A stretch of DNA of 64,000 nucleotides, from positions 60,766,515-60,830,514 of the forward strand of contig CM075760.1 of assembly GCA_037974335.1 (NCBI GenBank), read 5' to 3'. Numbering within the stretch: position 1 is the first letter of the stretch; each line of letters begins with the position of its first letter. Position numbers and translations under genes: made by a program. The DNA is from Prionace glauca. Lineage: Eukaryota; Chordata; Chondrichthyes; Carcharhiniformes; Carcharhinidae. The notes below the pieces were generated by a model. It was not told where the DNA came from. It saw only the letters and a program-made list of their open reading frames with translations, and ran no database searches. This document shows positions 12,196 through 23,562 of this stretch, piece after piece.

Positions 12196-12737
12196 TTAAA
12201 TTGCCCAAAAACGCGTCTATTTTAGTTTATATTTGAAGATCTATGGGAGTTGGCTGAGATGGGCTTTCAACATTTTTAAATATAGAAAAGTAACCTTGAG
12301 AAGTCAACTTGGTAGAATGAGGTGGAGAGAGAGATGTTTCCAGAGAAGTGTGGAGAGCTGTTGATTTTACAAATTATCCACATTTTTGGAGCCATCACTT
12401 CATGTCCTGGTCTGAGAGGGTTGGAGAGAAGTCCATTCAATTGTTTAAGTTAAGGTTTCACTAATAACTATTAATCGACACTTTGCTTTTTATCTCTCTG
12501 ACTTGTTACACGTTGAATGGTTAACAAACTTTCTGATTTCACCATTTAAAGCTTTCCTTCTTGCCACATGGTTAAGTCACTGGAACCTGGTGTGATTTAC
12601 AATTAGGGAGGTTGTTGTAAACAAGAGAATCCCCATAAATCTTCAATTCAAATAAATCAAAGTTCTTACACATGGAATACAACCCTTTATTGTGAGAGAA
12701 ATTGAACATATAAGTAGAGATGTTGTGCTTCACTTAG
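12196..12737. other. Nothing recognised
   Basis: AT-rich sequence without a supported gene. Confidence 0.4.
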
Positions 12738-12852
12738 AGTAAGAAGTCTCACAACACCAGGTTAAAGTCCAACAGGTTTATTTGGTAGCAAAAGCCACGA
12801 GCCTTCTTACTGTGTTTACCCCAGTCCAACACCAGCATCTCCATATCATGCT
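12738..12852. repeat. Short palindromic Penelope-like terminal repeat
   Basis: It joins AGTAAGAAGTCTCACAACACC to a reverse-oriented TCTTACTGTGTTTACCCCAG end with almost no middle. Confidence 0.7.
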
Positions 12853-13496
12853 TCAATTATACAGGGCTTAATATGAATCGCTGGCTATGGGCCAAGTGCT
12901 GATAGCTGCAATTAGGTGGGAGTTCAGGTGTTTCTCGTGTATTGGTACAAACTCGATGGGTTGAAGGGCCTCTTCTGCACTGTATGATTCTATGAATGTA
13001 TTGGAGATGAGGTAATGCTATTTAAAGAGTTAAAGGTCTGTTTCAAGAACCATCTTTTCTTATAAGTTGAGCTCTATTTGTGGAGATACTGAGTGTCCCT
13101 GGGGCAGATTTGGGGAAGTTACTGCTAGTTCAGGAACCCCAAGAACATTCACACTTTTACCTGGGCTGATCCCCCAATTGAGGTGGTGAAACTTCCTCCT
13201 GTGTTTCACAGGTAAATCGCTTTCTTTTAAATAAACATTGATATTATTTGCCATTTTAGAGTCCTGTTTTGCCTGATGGTTAACTCTTTTGAACTGAAGT
13301 GTTTTAGAGTCAGTTTGGAACCAAGTACTGAGGCTCATGCAACCAAGTTAAACTGAATCTAAATTTTAATTCTCTGCCTGTTTAAGATTGACAGAGGATC
13401 TAGAGATGGTGCAAGGAAGGTTCACAAGAATGATACCAGAACTGAGAATGTTTTTAAGTTAATGGAGCGATTAGACAAGTTGGAGATGTTTTTGTA
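12853..13496. other. Intergenic with repeat scraps
   Basis: A SINE tail is visible at about 12950-12995 (GATGGGTTGAAGGGCC, CTGCACTGTATGATTCTATG) and a CR1-like scrap at 13385-13460. The - strand frame at 13060-13338 has no recognisable domain and I do not call it a gene. Confidence 0.4.
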
Positions 13497-13822
13497 GAAT
13501 CGTAAAGTCCCTACAGTGCAGAAGAAGGCCCATTGAGTCTGCACCAACTCTCCGACAATGCACCTACCTCATGCCCTATCCCCATAACCTCATGGATTCA
13601 CCCTGCTAATCCCCCTAATCTACACATTTTTGGACACCAAGGAGCAATTCACAGTGGTCAGTTCAACTAACCTACACATCTTTTGACTGTGGGAGGAAAT
13701 CGTAGACCTGGAGGAAACCCAGACAGACAAAGGGGGCAACCGTGCGTATCCCACAGACAATCACCTGGGTTCTTAGTGGTATGAGGCAGCAATGCTAGCC
13801 ACTGTCTCACCATGCCACCCTA
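13497..13822 (-). repeat. tRNA-derived SINE, near full length
   Basis: Reverse-oriented copy: tail complement CCCTACAGTGCAGAAG at the left, tRNA-like head complement GCTAGCCACTGTCTCACCATGCC at the right. Confidence 0.8.
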
Positions 13823-14310
13823 TTCTCTGGAAAAGCCGAGGCTGAGTGCTGATAGAGATTATGAATAGATATGGCAGGATTAAAGTTATCAAATAATCAT
13901 TGTCAGTACAGGATACAAAATCAGAACTGACAATTCTGATTATCATTAGGCATGTTTCTCCCGTTCAAACTATAAATCTCTGTCCCATCACACTCACCTT
14001 CCTCCTTATTAATTTTTCCACTAATTCTGGCCCTGTGCTATAGGCTCAATGGAACAGAGACAAATGTATTTATTTTAGATCTCCTTGAATGGTCAGAGAA
14101 ACAGGATTTACTATCCAAGATAAAATAAATGTCCTTCATCAGCTTGTGTGGATCATTTGTGGAAATGCGCTCTCCAGCACACTGGGAGCAAATTCGTGAG
14201 AAAGACCAATCCAGCAGAGAGAAACCTAACTCTCCCACTTCACCCACTGTCAGAATGAACACGGTTCAGTCCTGGGTGTGATTAACAGCAGCAGGATCCA
14301 ATTCCTATCA

Positions 14311-15133
14311 TCACTTGTGAACTCGCTGGTGATTGCGCAAGTAGATTGGCCGACTGAATCTCTTCCCACACTCAGAGCAGGTGAGTGTCCTCTCTGCAGT
14401 GTGAAGGCGCTGGTGTATCTGCAGGCTGGATGAATCAATGAATGCTCTCCCACACTCACAGCAGGTGGGTGGCCACTCCCCAGTGTGAATCCGCTGGTGT
14501 GCCTTCAGGAAGGATGGTCGACTGAATCCCTTCCCACACTCGGAGCAGGTAAACGGCCTCTCTTTGGTGTGAACCCGTTGGTGTATCCGAAGGCTTGATG
14601 AGTCAATGAATGCCTTCCCACACTCAGTACAGGTGAACGTGCTGGTGTATCCGCAGGTTGGAGGAGTGAGAGAATCCCTTTCCACAATCAGAGCAGGTGA
14701 AGGGCTTCTCCCCAGTGTGAACTCGCTGGTGTATCCGCAGGTTGGAGGAGTGAGAGAATCCCTTTCCACAATCAGAGCAGGTGAAGGGCTTCTCCCCAGT
14801 GTGAACTCGCTGGTGTGCCTGCAAGTGAGATAACCGACTGAATCCCATCACACACTCAGAGCAAGTGAATGGCCTTTCCCCAGTGTGAATTTGCTGGTGC
14901 ATCAGCAGATCAGATGAAGTAGTGAATCCCTTCCCACACTCGGAGCAGGTGAACGGCCTCTCCTTGGTGTGAACCCACTGGTGTCTCAGCAGGTGGGATG
15001 AATGAGTGAATCCCTTCCCACACTGAGAACAGGTGAACGGCCTGTCCCCAGTGTGACTGCGTCGATGAATTTCCAGCTGAGACGGGAATTTGAATCCCTT
15101 CCCACAATCCCCACATTTCCACGGTTTCTCCAT
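14311..15133 (-). pseudogene. C2H2 zinc finger gene Z4, frameshifted between fingers 6 and 7
   Basis: From the ATG of MEKPWKC (GCCATGG context) six fingers read through. Near 14635 most of a linker has been deleted, joining HQHVH directly to TFTCTEC, which shifts the frame and ends translation at TGA ([10 protein letters not shown]). Four more intact fingers follow in the other frame, ending RNHQRVHK at 14311. Fingers 5 and 6 come from an exact 84-bp tandem duplication (14641-14724 and 14725-14808). A six-finger product is possible, so pseudogene status is likely rather than certain. It is divergently paired with Z5 across the 16.7-17.4 kb promoter. Confidence 0.75.
14641..14808 (-). repeat. 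Exact 84-bp tandem duplication of one finger
   Basis: The two 84-base units read identically base for base. Each encodes one finger with helix SHSSNLRIH and its linker. Perfect identity points to a very recent duplication. Confidence 0.9.
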
Positions 15134-15576
15134 GGCGCGGGTATCCCTGTCTCCAGCCACACAAAGCATCTGTACAATCTCTTCCTGTTGTAAATGGTGA
15201 TGGTCTCTCAAGCTATGAAACTGTCACTGGAACATTCTCACTCAGGTGTTTGAGTCCTGCTGCTTTTCCAGTTACACTGATGTTCAAAACTTTCTGAAGC
15301 AGACGGAACAAAAAAACATTTCTCCTTGTAGATTCAAAGGCTAATGATATTCAGATCCTGATAATCAAGTGACTTTATCAATTCTTTACTTGATGCTTGA
15401 TTTGAATTTTGTGTCTGCAAATCCTCCCCCTTTTAAGATCCTGTAAAAGAGGTTTACAAATTTCATCACTGTCAGTTAAGGACAGAATCTACAATTGGTA
15501 GCTGTTAATTTCTATGAATCTTTATTTTCTATTTTGTTCCCCAAAAGCTGTAAATAACTGTCCCACGCTCTCCTGC
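15134..15576 (-). other. 5' leader and intron of Z4
   Basis: The exon probably starts at 15440 (CTTTTACAG|GATCTTAA). The decayed-finger leader is partly deleted here, so the usual in-frame TGA is missing and the open frame extends upstream of the ATG. The CCCCAAAAGCTGTAAAT block lies near 15540. Confidence 0.5.
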
Positions 15577-15745
15577 ATTACCTGGAGTATTGTGTGGAGG
15601 CTTTGTCTCCTTACTAAAGGAAGGATTCAATTGCAAGAAAGAGGGTGGAGCAAAGGTTCATTCGACAAATTCCTGGAAGGGTGAGAGTTTCCTATGACAA
15701 AATTGGGCCTCTATTCTCTCAGAGTTTCGACGAATAAGAGCTGAT
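15577..15745 (+). repeat. CR1-type LINE relic
   Basis: ACCTGGAGTATTGTGTGGAG and a CTATTCTCTCAGAGTTT segment match the YLEYCV and LFSLEF parts of CR1 reverse transcriptases. Confidence 0.55.
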
Positions 15746-15837
15746 CTTGCATAACAATTGTAGATGTATCAATGTTGTTATGATCCCTATGAGTACAATA
15801 ACCTTAAAATTAATAAATTCCCAGACAAATCCAATGG

Positions 15838-16425
15838 AATGGAGACCGCAGCTGGAGTACTGTGTGCAGTTTTGGGCGCCGTACTTACGCAAGGATATTT
15901 TGGCCTTGGAGGGAGTGCAGAAGAGGTTTACTAGGCTGATGCCGGAGTTGATGGGGTTGAGCTATGAGGAGAGGCTGAATAAATTAGGCTTGTACTCGTT
16001 AGAGTTTAGAAGAATGAGGGGAGATCTCATTGAGACGTATACGATGATGAATGAGATGGATAGGATAGAGGTGGCAAGACCCTTCCCGCTCAGAAAGGAT
16101 AGTAGGACTAGGGGGCACAGCCTCAAGGTAAAAGGGGGGGCGGTTTAGAACGGAGTTGAGGAGGAACTTCTTCACTCAAAGGGTGGTGAATCTCTGGAAT
16201 TCTCTGCCCGTTGAAGTGGTGGAGGCTGCCTCGCTAAATATTTTTAAGACAAGGGTTGATGGGTTTCTGATAAGAGAGGGGATTAAGGGTTATGGGGAGA
16301 GGGCAGGAAGGTGGCACTGAGCCACGACAGATCAGCCATGATCTTATTGAATGGCGGGGCAGGCTCGAAGGGCTGGATGGCCTACTCCTGCTCCTATTTC
16401 TTATGTCCTTATGTTGTTCTTATGA
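15838..16425 (+). mobile_element. CR1 LINE, 5'-truncated copy (same subfamily as the long copy at 35 kb)
   Basis: It encodes the CR1 C-terminus ([44 protein letters not shown]), then the 3' tail CCTACTCCTGCTCCTATTTC and repeated TTATG units. The frame shifts near 16138 in a poly-G run. Confidence 0.85.
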
Positions 16426-16679
16426 ATAAAGCAAAGGGAAAGATTCCACCTTTTAATAAATGTTGCAATAATCAAATTAAAATCAACGTCAATGAATCAT
16501 GCATTAGCAGATAAACAGTATTTGAATAGACAGGATAAATTTGACTTTTAAAAAGCTCAGACAATAAAAACAGGTTTCACAAAATCACAAACATTTTCCC
16601 CCCCTCAGTATATTTGGCTCTAATTTCAGTTCAAGAGTTCCACAACTCTCTGTATTTCCAGGGGGAGAAAGAAAGTGTT
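16426..16679. other. Nothing recognised
   Basis: AT-rich spacer between the CR1 copy and the Z4/Z5 promoter block. Confidence 0.4.
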
Positions 16680-16687
16680 TTACTCAC

Positions 16688-17418
16688 AAATATGAGCTGG
16701 AGGAGGAAGTTTGAGTCTGTGTGAAGCTAAAAACAGAAGCTGTGCTGTTTCAAATCAAACTGCGGGATTTGGGAGAAAATGATGGGAAGAGATTTTGCAA
16801 AGTCCCCTCCCCCACTCCCTCAGCTGGCAGCCCAGCACGCAGGCGCAGAGAGCGCTGCTGAGCCGAGCTGTCCGGAGCAGGCGCAGTGCGGCTGCCGCCA
16901 GCGGTGGCTCTCGATGTCTTTTTGGAGCAGCCGGAGGGGGGAGGGGGAGATCACCGAGCGGCTTCTCTCTCTGGCCGGAGCCGCCAGCCGCTTGTCTGGA
17001 AACCTTGGCTCGAGGAGGGGGAGGGGAACAATGGGTGGGGGCGGGGCTCCCGGGTCCGCGCGCCCGGGCCTGCGCACTGGAACCCCGAGATGTCATGGCA
17101 GAGCAGACTGATTCCTGTTGGCTGATTCTAACGCTCAGTCTCCCATTGGAGCAAAAAGACGACATTGCGGATTGGACAAAAGCCCCGCGCGGCCGGAGGT
17201 CAAAGAGTCTCCGCCCCCACGTGGGGTCTGGGTCCGCATCCTCGTTGTCTTCATTGACCAATGGGAAGAGCTGGAGGACCGGAAAGACTCTGATCATCCA
17301 GCCAATCAGAGTGCGGGATCACCCGTGTTGTCTGAATGTGGAGCTGGTCAAGTAGCTGCTTCTCTCTCTCTGAAGATTCAGCCTCACACATCACAAATTT
17401 CTCCTCAGTCCAATATCT
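16688..17418. promoter_or_regulatory. Bidirectional CpG-rich promoter between Z4 and Z5, with exon 1 on both sides
   Basis: On the - strand a donor GTGAGTAAAACAC follows the exon base 16688 (Z4 side). On the + strand TCT|GTGAGTAAAACAC follows 17418 (Z5 side). Between them are the shared module (16935-17022), a degenerate CRE/CCAAT composite (GATGTCATGGCAG then TGTTGGCTGA, 17090-17127), GGCGCAG repeats, and further CCAAT boxes near 17138, 17258 and 17301. The geometry fits a two-way promoter. Confidence 0.65.
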
Positions 17419-18017
17419 GTGAGTAAAACACTTTACATTTCTTTTCTCATTATGGGGAAATTGGGGACTTGCAGCAACTGCAGGGAAAGGAAGTGAATCC
17501 AGGGAGGCTGCAGACTCTGGAAAGATTGGCCCAGGTCTATCTCCGTCTTGAACACATTGGTATCCTTTGCTCCTTCAGCTTGACACATTTATTTGTCTGG
17601 CTATTGGGATGGTCTCTTTCCGAATGTTCACAATTAAAGAGGTGGTTTTCCCAGTGGATGGCTAACCTTCAAGGGGACAGTAAATTAATATAGCACACAG
17701 GTATACCTGGTGTTGTTGCGGTACATATCAGACATTATTTATGGTTCTGTAAAATGTTTACTGTTATTTCTACACTTTAATATAGTACTGTATATCTTTG
17801 GGGTCCTTGCAAAATAGAAGAGATCATTCAACAGTTCCAGTCCTTCCCAATCCTTCATCAAACAATCTAGTCAGCTCCATTTCTCCCTAAATAACTGTAC
17901 TTGTGGAAGTTTATTTGTTTCACATACCCACCCGTTCCGTTTTGAAATAAGTGACCACTACTTCCACAATCCTCATAGGCAGAGAGGCAGATTATGACTA
18001 TTCACTTTCTAAATAAT
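17419..18017 (+). other. Z5 intron 1, nothing else recognised
   Basis: The first 100 bases are conserved with the other copies (GGAAATTGGGGACTTGCAGC). The rest is AT-rich with no supported feature. Confidence 0.45.
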
Positions 18018-18352
18018 ATTAAGAACATAAGAACATAAGAAATAGGAGCAGGAGTAGGCCATCTGGCCCTTCGAGCCTGCCCCGCCATTCAATAAGATCA
18101 TGGCTGATCTGTCGTGACTCAGCTCCACCTTCCCGCCCTCTCCCCATAACCCTTAATCCCTTCTCTTATCAAAAACCCATCAACCCGTTTCTTAAAAATA
18201 TTTAGCGAGGCAGCCTCCACCACTTCAACGGGCAGAGAATTCCAGCGATTCACCACCCTTTGAGTGAAGAAGTTCCTCCTCAACTCTGTTCTAAACCGCC
18301 CCCCCTTTATCTTGAGGCTGTGCCCCCTAGTCCTACTGTCTTTTTTGAGCGG
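18018..18352 (-). mobile_element. CR1 LINE 3' fragment
   Basis: It starts with repeated AAGAACAT units and ATAGGAGCAGGAGTAGGCC, the reverse complement of the CR1 3' end, and stops inside the C-terminal coding part. Confidence 0.85.
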
Positions 18353-18424
18353 GCCTCAAATACCCTGCTACTATACTGCTAATTAAGAAATAGAGTACGG
18401 TAGAACACACATTTTTCATCCAGT

Positions 18425-18765
18425 TATGTACATGATGTGGAGATGCTGGTGTTGTACCGGGGTGAGCACGGTAAGACGTCTCACCACACCAGATTAAAGT
18501 CTAATAGATTCATATGGAATCCATAATGTGGAGGTGCTGGTGTTGGACTGGGATAGGCACAGTAAGAAGTCTCACAACACCAGATTAAAGTCCAACAGGT
18601 TCATTTCAAAACACAACACAAGATTAAAGTCCAACAGGTTCATTTGGAATCACCAGTTTTCGGAGCGCTGCTCCTTCAACAGATGTCTCATCTGATGAAG
18701 AAGCAGCACTCCAAAAGCTCATGATACAAACAAACCTGTTGGACTTTAACCCAGTTATATATATT
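18425..18765. repeat. Rearranged Penelope-like terminal repeats
   Basis: Two to three partial copies of the CACAACACCAGATTAAAGTC / TCCAACAGGTTCATTT block follow one another, ending with an inverted AACCTGTTGGACTTTAAC. Confidence 0.65.
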
Positions 18766-19274
18766 CACATGATATATACTACTGCGTGTTAAGAATTTCA
18801 GGTTTCTTTGAAGCTGTCAATTAGAACAAATCACTCCTTCACTATATATTTTTTAAAACAGTAAAGGAATTAAGTGTTTTGATGAGGTAAGTGGAGCAAG
18901 GTCCATGAAAAGATCAACTATGATCTTATTGAATGCAGAGCAGCTCGGGAGGTCTGGTGCTGTACTTCTGCTTCTAGTTCTTATGTTCTTGTAACTGTTT
19001 GACTGATATTTGGACAGCAGAGTGAAAATGGCAAAAATTGCTGGAATTTTACCGGCACACAGCCCGAAGCTCATATGACCCCGTAAGAGAATGCCATGCT
19101 GCACACCTCACCTGCCCTAATTCTGGGGCAAATGTGCCAGTAAAATTTTGGCCAATGTGTCTGGGTGGATTTTTGAGGAATTATAGAGGAAAGAAGATTC
19201 TATAGAAACTAGAATTTTTGGTTTTGAATTTCTATTCTGCACAAAGTGACAACTTTCATGAACTGCTTTTACAG
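18766..19274 (+). other. Intron sequence upstream of the Z5 terminal exon
   Basis: AT-rich. The last 80 bases match other copies just before the acceptor TGCTTTTACAG at 19274. A scrap of CR1-like 3' end (ATGATCTTATTGAATG) lies near 18915. Confidence 0.4.
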
Positions 19275-19528
19275 GATATTTGGAGACGATTTGCAGACAT
19301 ACATCCCAAAAGATTTTAAGCAACAGCGTAACTGGAAAAGCACCAAGACGCACACACACAGCCAAGTGAGTGCTTCAGTGAACTGACTGTGGAAAGAGCT
19401 TTAACCAGTTACACAGCCTGAAAAAATATCACACCATTCACAGTGAGGAGAAACAGTACACGCGTTGTGTGTGTGGACGAGACTTCAACTGATCATCGAA
19501 CCTGGAGAGAGACAAGGACACCTGCATC
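19275..19528 (+). other. 5' part of the Z5 terminal exon, decayed-finger leader
   Basis: In the ATG frame the leader encodes CGKSFNQLHSLKKYHTIHS and CVCGRDFN, then TGA, then [12 protein letters not shown] before the ATG. This is the clearest copy of the lost upstream fingers. Confidence 0.6.
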
Positions 19529-21205
19529 ATGGAGACACCATGGAAATGTGGGGACTGTGGGAAGAAATTCAGATACCCATCAGAGCTGGAGATTCATCGA
19601 CGCAGTCACACAGGGGAGAAACCATTCACCTGTTTCAAATGTGGGAGGGGATTCAGTAATTCATCCAACTTATTGAAACACAAACGGGTTAGACATAGAA
19701 CCCTACAGTGCAGAAACAGGCCCTTCGGCCCATCGAGTCTGCACCGAACACAATCCCACCCAGACCCTATCCCCATATCCCTACACATTTTATCTGCAAA
19801 TCCCTCTAACCTACACATCCCAGGATACTAAGGGGCAATTTTAGCATAGCCAATGAACCTAACCCGCACATCTTTGGACTGTGGGAGGAAACCGGAGCAC
19901 CCGGAGAAAACCCACGCAGACACGAGGAGAATGTGCAAACTCCACACAGGCAGTGACCCGAGCCGGGAATCGAACCGAGGACCCTGGAGCTGTGAAGCAG
20001 CAGTGCTAACCACTGTGCTACCGTGCCGCCCAGTGAGGAGAGGCCGTTCACCTGTTCTGACTGTGGCAAGGGATTCAAATCCTTATCAGTGCTAGAGATT
20101 CATTGGCGGATTCACACTGGAGAGAGGCCATTCACCTGCTCCGAGTGTGGGAAGAGATTCGCTCATTTATCCAACTTTCTGACACACAAGCGGGTTCACA
20201 CTGGGGAGAGGCCTTTCTCCTGCTCTGTGTGTGAGAAGAGATTCAGTGATTCATCCAGTCTGCGGAAACACAAGCAAGTTCACACTGGAGAGAGGCCTTT
20301 CTCCTGCTGTGTGTGTAGGAAGAGATTCAGAGATTCATCCACCCTGCGGAAGCATGAGCGAGTTCACACTGGGGAGAGGCCATTCACCTGCTCTGACTGT
20401 GGGAAAGGATTCACTCGGTCATCCCACCTGCTGATGCACCAACAAATCCACACAGGGGAGAGATCTTTCACCTGCACCGTGTGTGGGAAGGGATTCAGTG
20501 CATCATCTACCTTGCAGAACCACCAGGCAGTTCATACTGGGGAGAGGCCATTCCCCTGCTCCGTGTGTGGGAAGGGATTTACTCAGTTATCTGCCCTGCT
20601 GCGACACCAGGCAGTTCACACTGGAGAGAGGCCATTCCCCTGCTCTGTATGTGGGAAGAGATTCAGAGATTCATCCACCCTGCGAAAGCACGAGCGAGTT
20701 CACATGGGGAAAGACCATTCACCTGTTCTGACTGTGGGAAGGGATTCACTCGGTCATCCCATCTGCTGATGCATCAACGAGTTCACACAGGGGAGAGACC
20801 TTTCACCTGCACCGTGTGTGGGAAGGGATTCAGTGCATCATCTACCCTGCAGAACCATCAGGCTGTTTACACTGGGGAGAAGCCATTCCCCTGCTCTGTG
20901 TGTGGGAAGGGGTTTACTAGGTCCATCAGTCTGCAGAAACACCAGCAAATTCACTCTGGAGAGCCTGTTCACCTGCACTGAGTGTGGGAAGGGATTCATT
21001 CATTCCTCCAGCCTCTGGAAACACCAGCGAGTTCACACCGGGGAGAAACCATTCACCTGCGCTGAACGTGGGAAGGGATTTGCTGATCCTTCCAACCTGT
21101 GGAAGCACAAGCAAGTTCACACAGAGGAGAGAGACTGTTCACCTGCTCCGAGTGTAGGAAAGGATTCACAGGCATCCAAGCTGCTGAGACACTGGCAATC
21201 ACACT
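19529..21205 (+). pseudogene. C2H2 zinc finger gene Z5, interrupted by a SINE and frameshifts
   Basis: The array starts [14 protein letters not shown] and has two fingers before a SINE (19691-20030) interrupts the HKRVH-linker. It resumes at [11 protein letters not shown] and reads eight fingers to about 20700. There a one-base loss in the linker (CACATGGGG for CACACTGGGG) shifts the frame. Three more fingers follow, then a linker deletion near 20957 (SGEPVHLH-stop), two more fingers (one with CAERGKGF, second Cys lost) and a final shifted finger. About sixteen finger units remain. With a SINE and at least three frameshifts it is a pseudogene. AATAAA near 21372 could be the old polyadenylation signal. 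Confidence 0.85.
19691..20030 (-). repeat. tRNA-derived SINE inserted in Z5
   Basis: Reverse-oriented full-length copy: CCCTACAGTGCAGAAACAGG at the left, GCTAACCACTGTGCTACCG at the right. It splits the Z5 linker after finger 2. No clear target-site duplication is visible. Confidence 0.85.
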
Positions 21206-22748
21206 GATTAGAGGCCTTTTAAATACTCTGCCTGTGGGTGTGAATTGTATAATTTGGGGTTTAGTATACACAAGCAGTGGACATTGATTTACATGCGCAC
21301 ATATAAAGATACACTTACTGACAAAGCATGGAATGGTTTGGGAATTATATACTTGTAATATTTCACTCTGTGAATAAATCTGTACTAAGTAAAAATTGGT
21401 TCCACTTTCTTCCTTCACTATAAGGCTGTCAGGATTATAATGTGCTGACAGAGAATGTTTAAAAATACACACAGTTTCCAATCTGGCTTGTTTGAGAAGG
21501 AATAATGATATCTTTGATAAAAATCAGAAGGGAAAGATGCACATTGTCTTAAAACGACACAAACAATTTGACAGTTTAAAAGTCCTGCTTCAAGATACAG
21601 GAGCAGATTGTGAAGAGTTTACGAGACTCATACAAGAGACTAGTGCAAAGTGTACAATGTTTCAAAATTGTTGGAGGATGCCATCACATCCCAACAGTAA
21701 ACCTGCCCTTTGCATTTGGAGCTGAACCTGTGGCACCAGCTGAGTTTCTGAATGATGAGTTGTGAGATGTGTGTGAACACATGAACATTTTGGTCATGAA
21801 CATGGCAGCTGAAAGATGGATGCTGTGAAAGGAATCAAGCAGTGATCGATTAAATGTTGCAGAAAATCTCAGCTGATCAGCTAAACTTCAAATTGATAAC
21901 TGCGCTGATATGGACAATTCACGTAAAGAATTCACGTCAGTTGATTGGAGAGTATAATCCCTGTCAATTGGTCAATGGGAGAAATTCCAAATGACCCTCT
22001 GTGCTGGATGATAGCCTTCCTGATTTACAAGGGTGATAATTAGTGCAAATTTTATTTATTTATTAGCTGATTGTTTCAGTAGTGCTTGAGCTAAAAAACT
22101 ATTGCAGATCTTAGAAGAGGGGTGTCTTATAATGTAATACTTAATTTTGTACAAAGACCATAATGTTTATCTTTTTCTTTTGTTTGTGTGTGTTGTTACA
22201 ATTAGGGTTGAGAACATTAATATTTAACAAGAAATCCAAACACCCATTACAAGATTCCAGATTTTTAAACAAAATCAAACTTCACTGTATATAAAATATT
22301 AAAAACCAGCTCAATGAATTATATTTTATAAAGATTTATGCTGTAAACTCAGTTCTGACTCCAAACATGAACTCTATTTTCACTCTCTACAGATGCTGCC
22401 AGACCTGCTGAGATTTTGCAGCATATTTCCTTTTTTGTACTTTTTAAACCCTTATACTTAATATCTTGAACGTACATTCAATTCTGTTCCTGTAACTCTC
22501 AAAAGATATGTCAAAGCTCCCAGAATTCATTTTAATTCCCCTCAGTATTCCAGCTATACTCCAGGTTCCAAGATTTCATGAGGATTTGATTGATTCTATT
22601 AGTTTTCGGCTAAACAACTGCCCAACTTTCCTTTGAGTTTTCAAAATTGACTCAAAACATGGACTCCTCAATCCAAGCATGGACTTCACTGTTTTCCTGC
22701 TGAGGGATTTAAACATTGGGAACACCCATGGTTCCGAATGACCTCCTC
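21206..22748. other. Intergenic, no gene recognised
   Basis: AT-rich. The + frame at 21492-21725 has no family I recognise. A scrap of a dispersed repeat (ACAGATGCTGCCAGACCTGC) lies at about 22388-22420. Confidence 0.4.
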
Positions 22749-22844
22749 GGCTCCCGCTCCCACAGCTGCTTCACGGCTCCCACTCCCACAGCTGGTTCAC
22801 GGCTCCCACTCCCACAGCTGGTTCACGGCTCCTGCTCCAACATG
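22749..22844. repeat. 26-bp tandem repeat, about 3.7 copies
   Basis: Units of the form GGCTCCCACTCCCACAGCTG plus GTTCAC start at 22749, 22775, 22801 and 22827 with few changes. Confidence 0.85.
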
Positions 22845-22854
22845 GTAGTTGAGA

Positions 22855-23020
22855 TACTGAATCCCGTCACACACAGAGCAGGTGAACAGCCTCTCCCCAG
22901 AGTGAACTCGCTGGTGTCTCAGCAGGGTGGTTGAGATACTGAATCCCTTCCCACACACAGAGCAGGTGAACAGCCTCTCCCCAGTATAAACTCATCGATG
23001 TGTGAACTCGTCGACGCTCT
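22855..23020 (-). pseudogene. Orphan zinc finger fragment
   Basis: About one and a half fingers remain on the - strand ([31 protein letters not shown] in the finger frame, split here by a stop-free but isolated frame). No start, leader or further fingers adjoin it. It is a relic of another array, lying directly beside the 26-bp tandem repeat. Confidence 0.7.
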
Positions 23021-23562
23021 TGTAAACATATAATAATCTCTGAAATATTACCTGTTGCCTGTCTCCCATTATACCTTTTGATGCAGTTTCCTATCTCAGA
23101 AAACTTGCCCCTCATATTTTCGTTTTCTCCTGTGAGAAACACCCACATAAATTAAACTAAAGAACCATATAACTACCGCAGCCCATCTCCATGGCAATGT
23201 CACATACTTTGGTGGGGTTCCAAACAGAATTACGAATTAATTACCTTTGAACTTACAATGTGCCTTCACTCTTGTGATCCTTGTGAAATTTGAAGACAAG
23301 AAATGTGCTTTTCCAGGCTCAAAGATCATCAGCCCACTGTAGTCAAAGCCGTGAGTCCGGCCAGTCCAGCATCAAGAAACCTTCTGACTCTCCCCATTGA
23401 CCAACTGGGAGAATGAACAAAATGCAGTCCTGGACATAAGTGAGAGCAAAAACAATAACAGCAGAATCCAAATCCTGGAATCACTTGTGAACTCGCTGGT
23501 GTCTCAGCAGATGGAATGAGTGAACAATTCCATTCCCACGTTGAGAGCAGATGAACGACGCC
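23021..23562 (-). other. 3' flank of Z6 with a decayed twelfth finger
   Basis: From 23280 to 23480 this is the conserved 3' flank of the finger exons. From 23481 to about 23560 on the - strand a decayed finger ([19 protein letters not shown]) lies out of frame beyond the Z6 stop. 23021-23280 holds nothing I recognise. Confidence 0.6.

Noticed and set aside
16779-17355. Several overlapping open frames in the CpG-rich promoter block (also at 8.6, 27.5 and 52.2-52.6 kb)
   Set aside because: GC-rich sequence has few stops; the frames overlap on both strands, are poorly conserved in frame between blocks, and have no domain.
19480-19528. The shared TGA as a selenocysteine or readthrough codon
   Set aside because: No SECIS-like element or readthrough context was seen, the leaders are otherwise decayed, and a strong internal ATG explains the genes.
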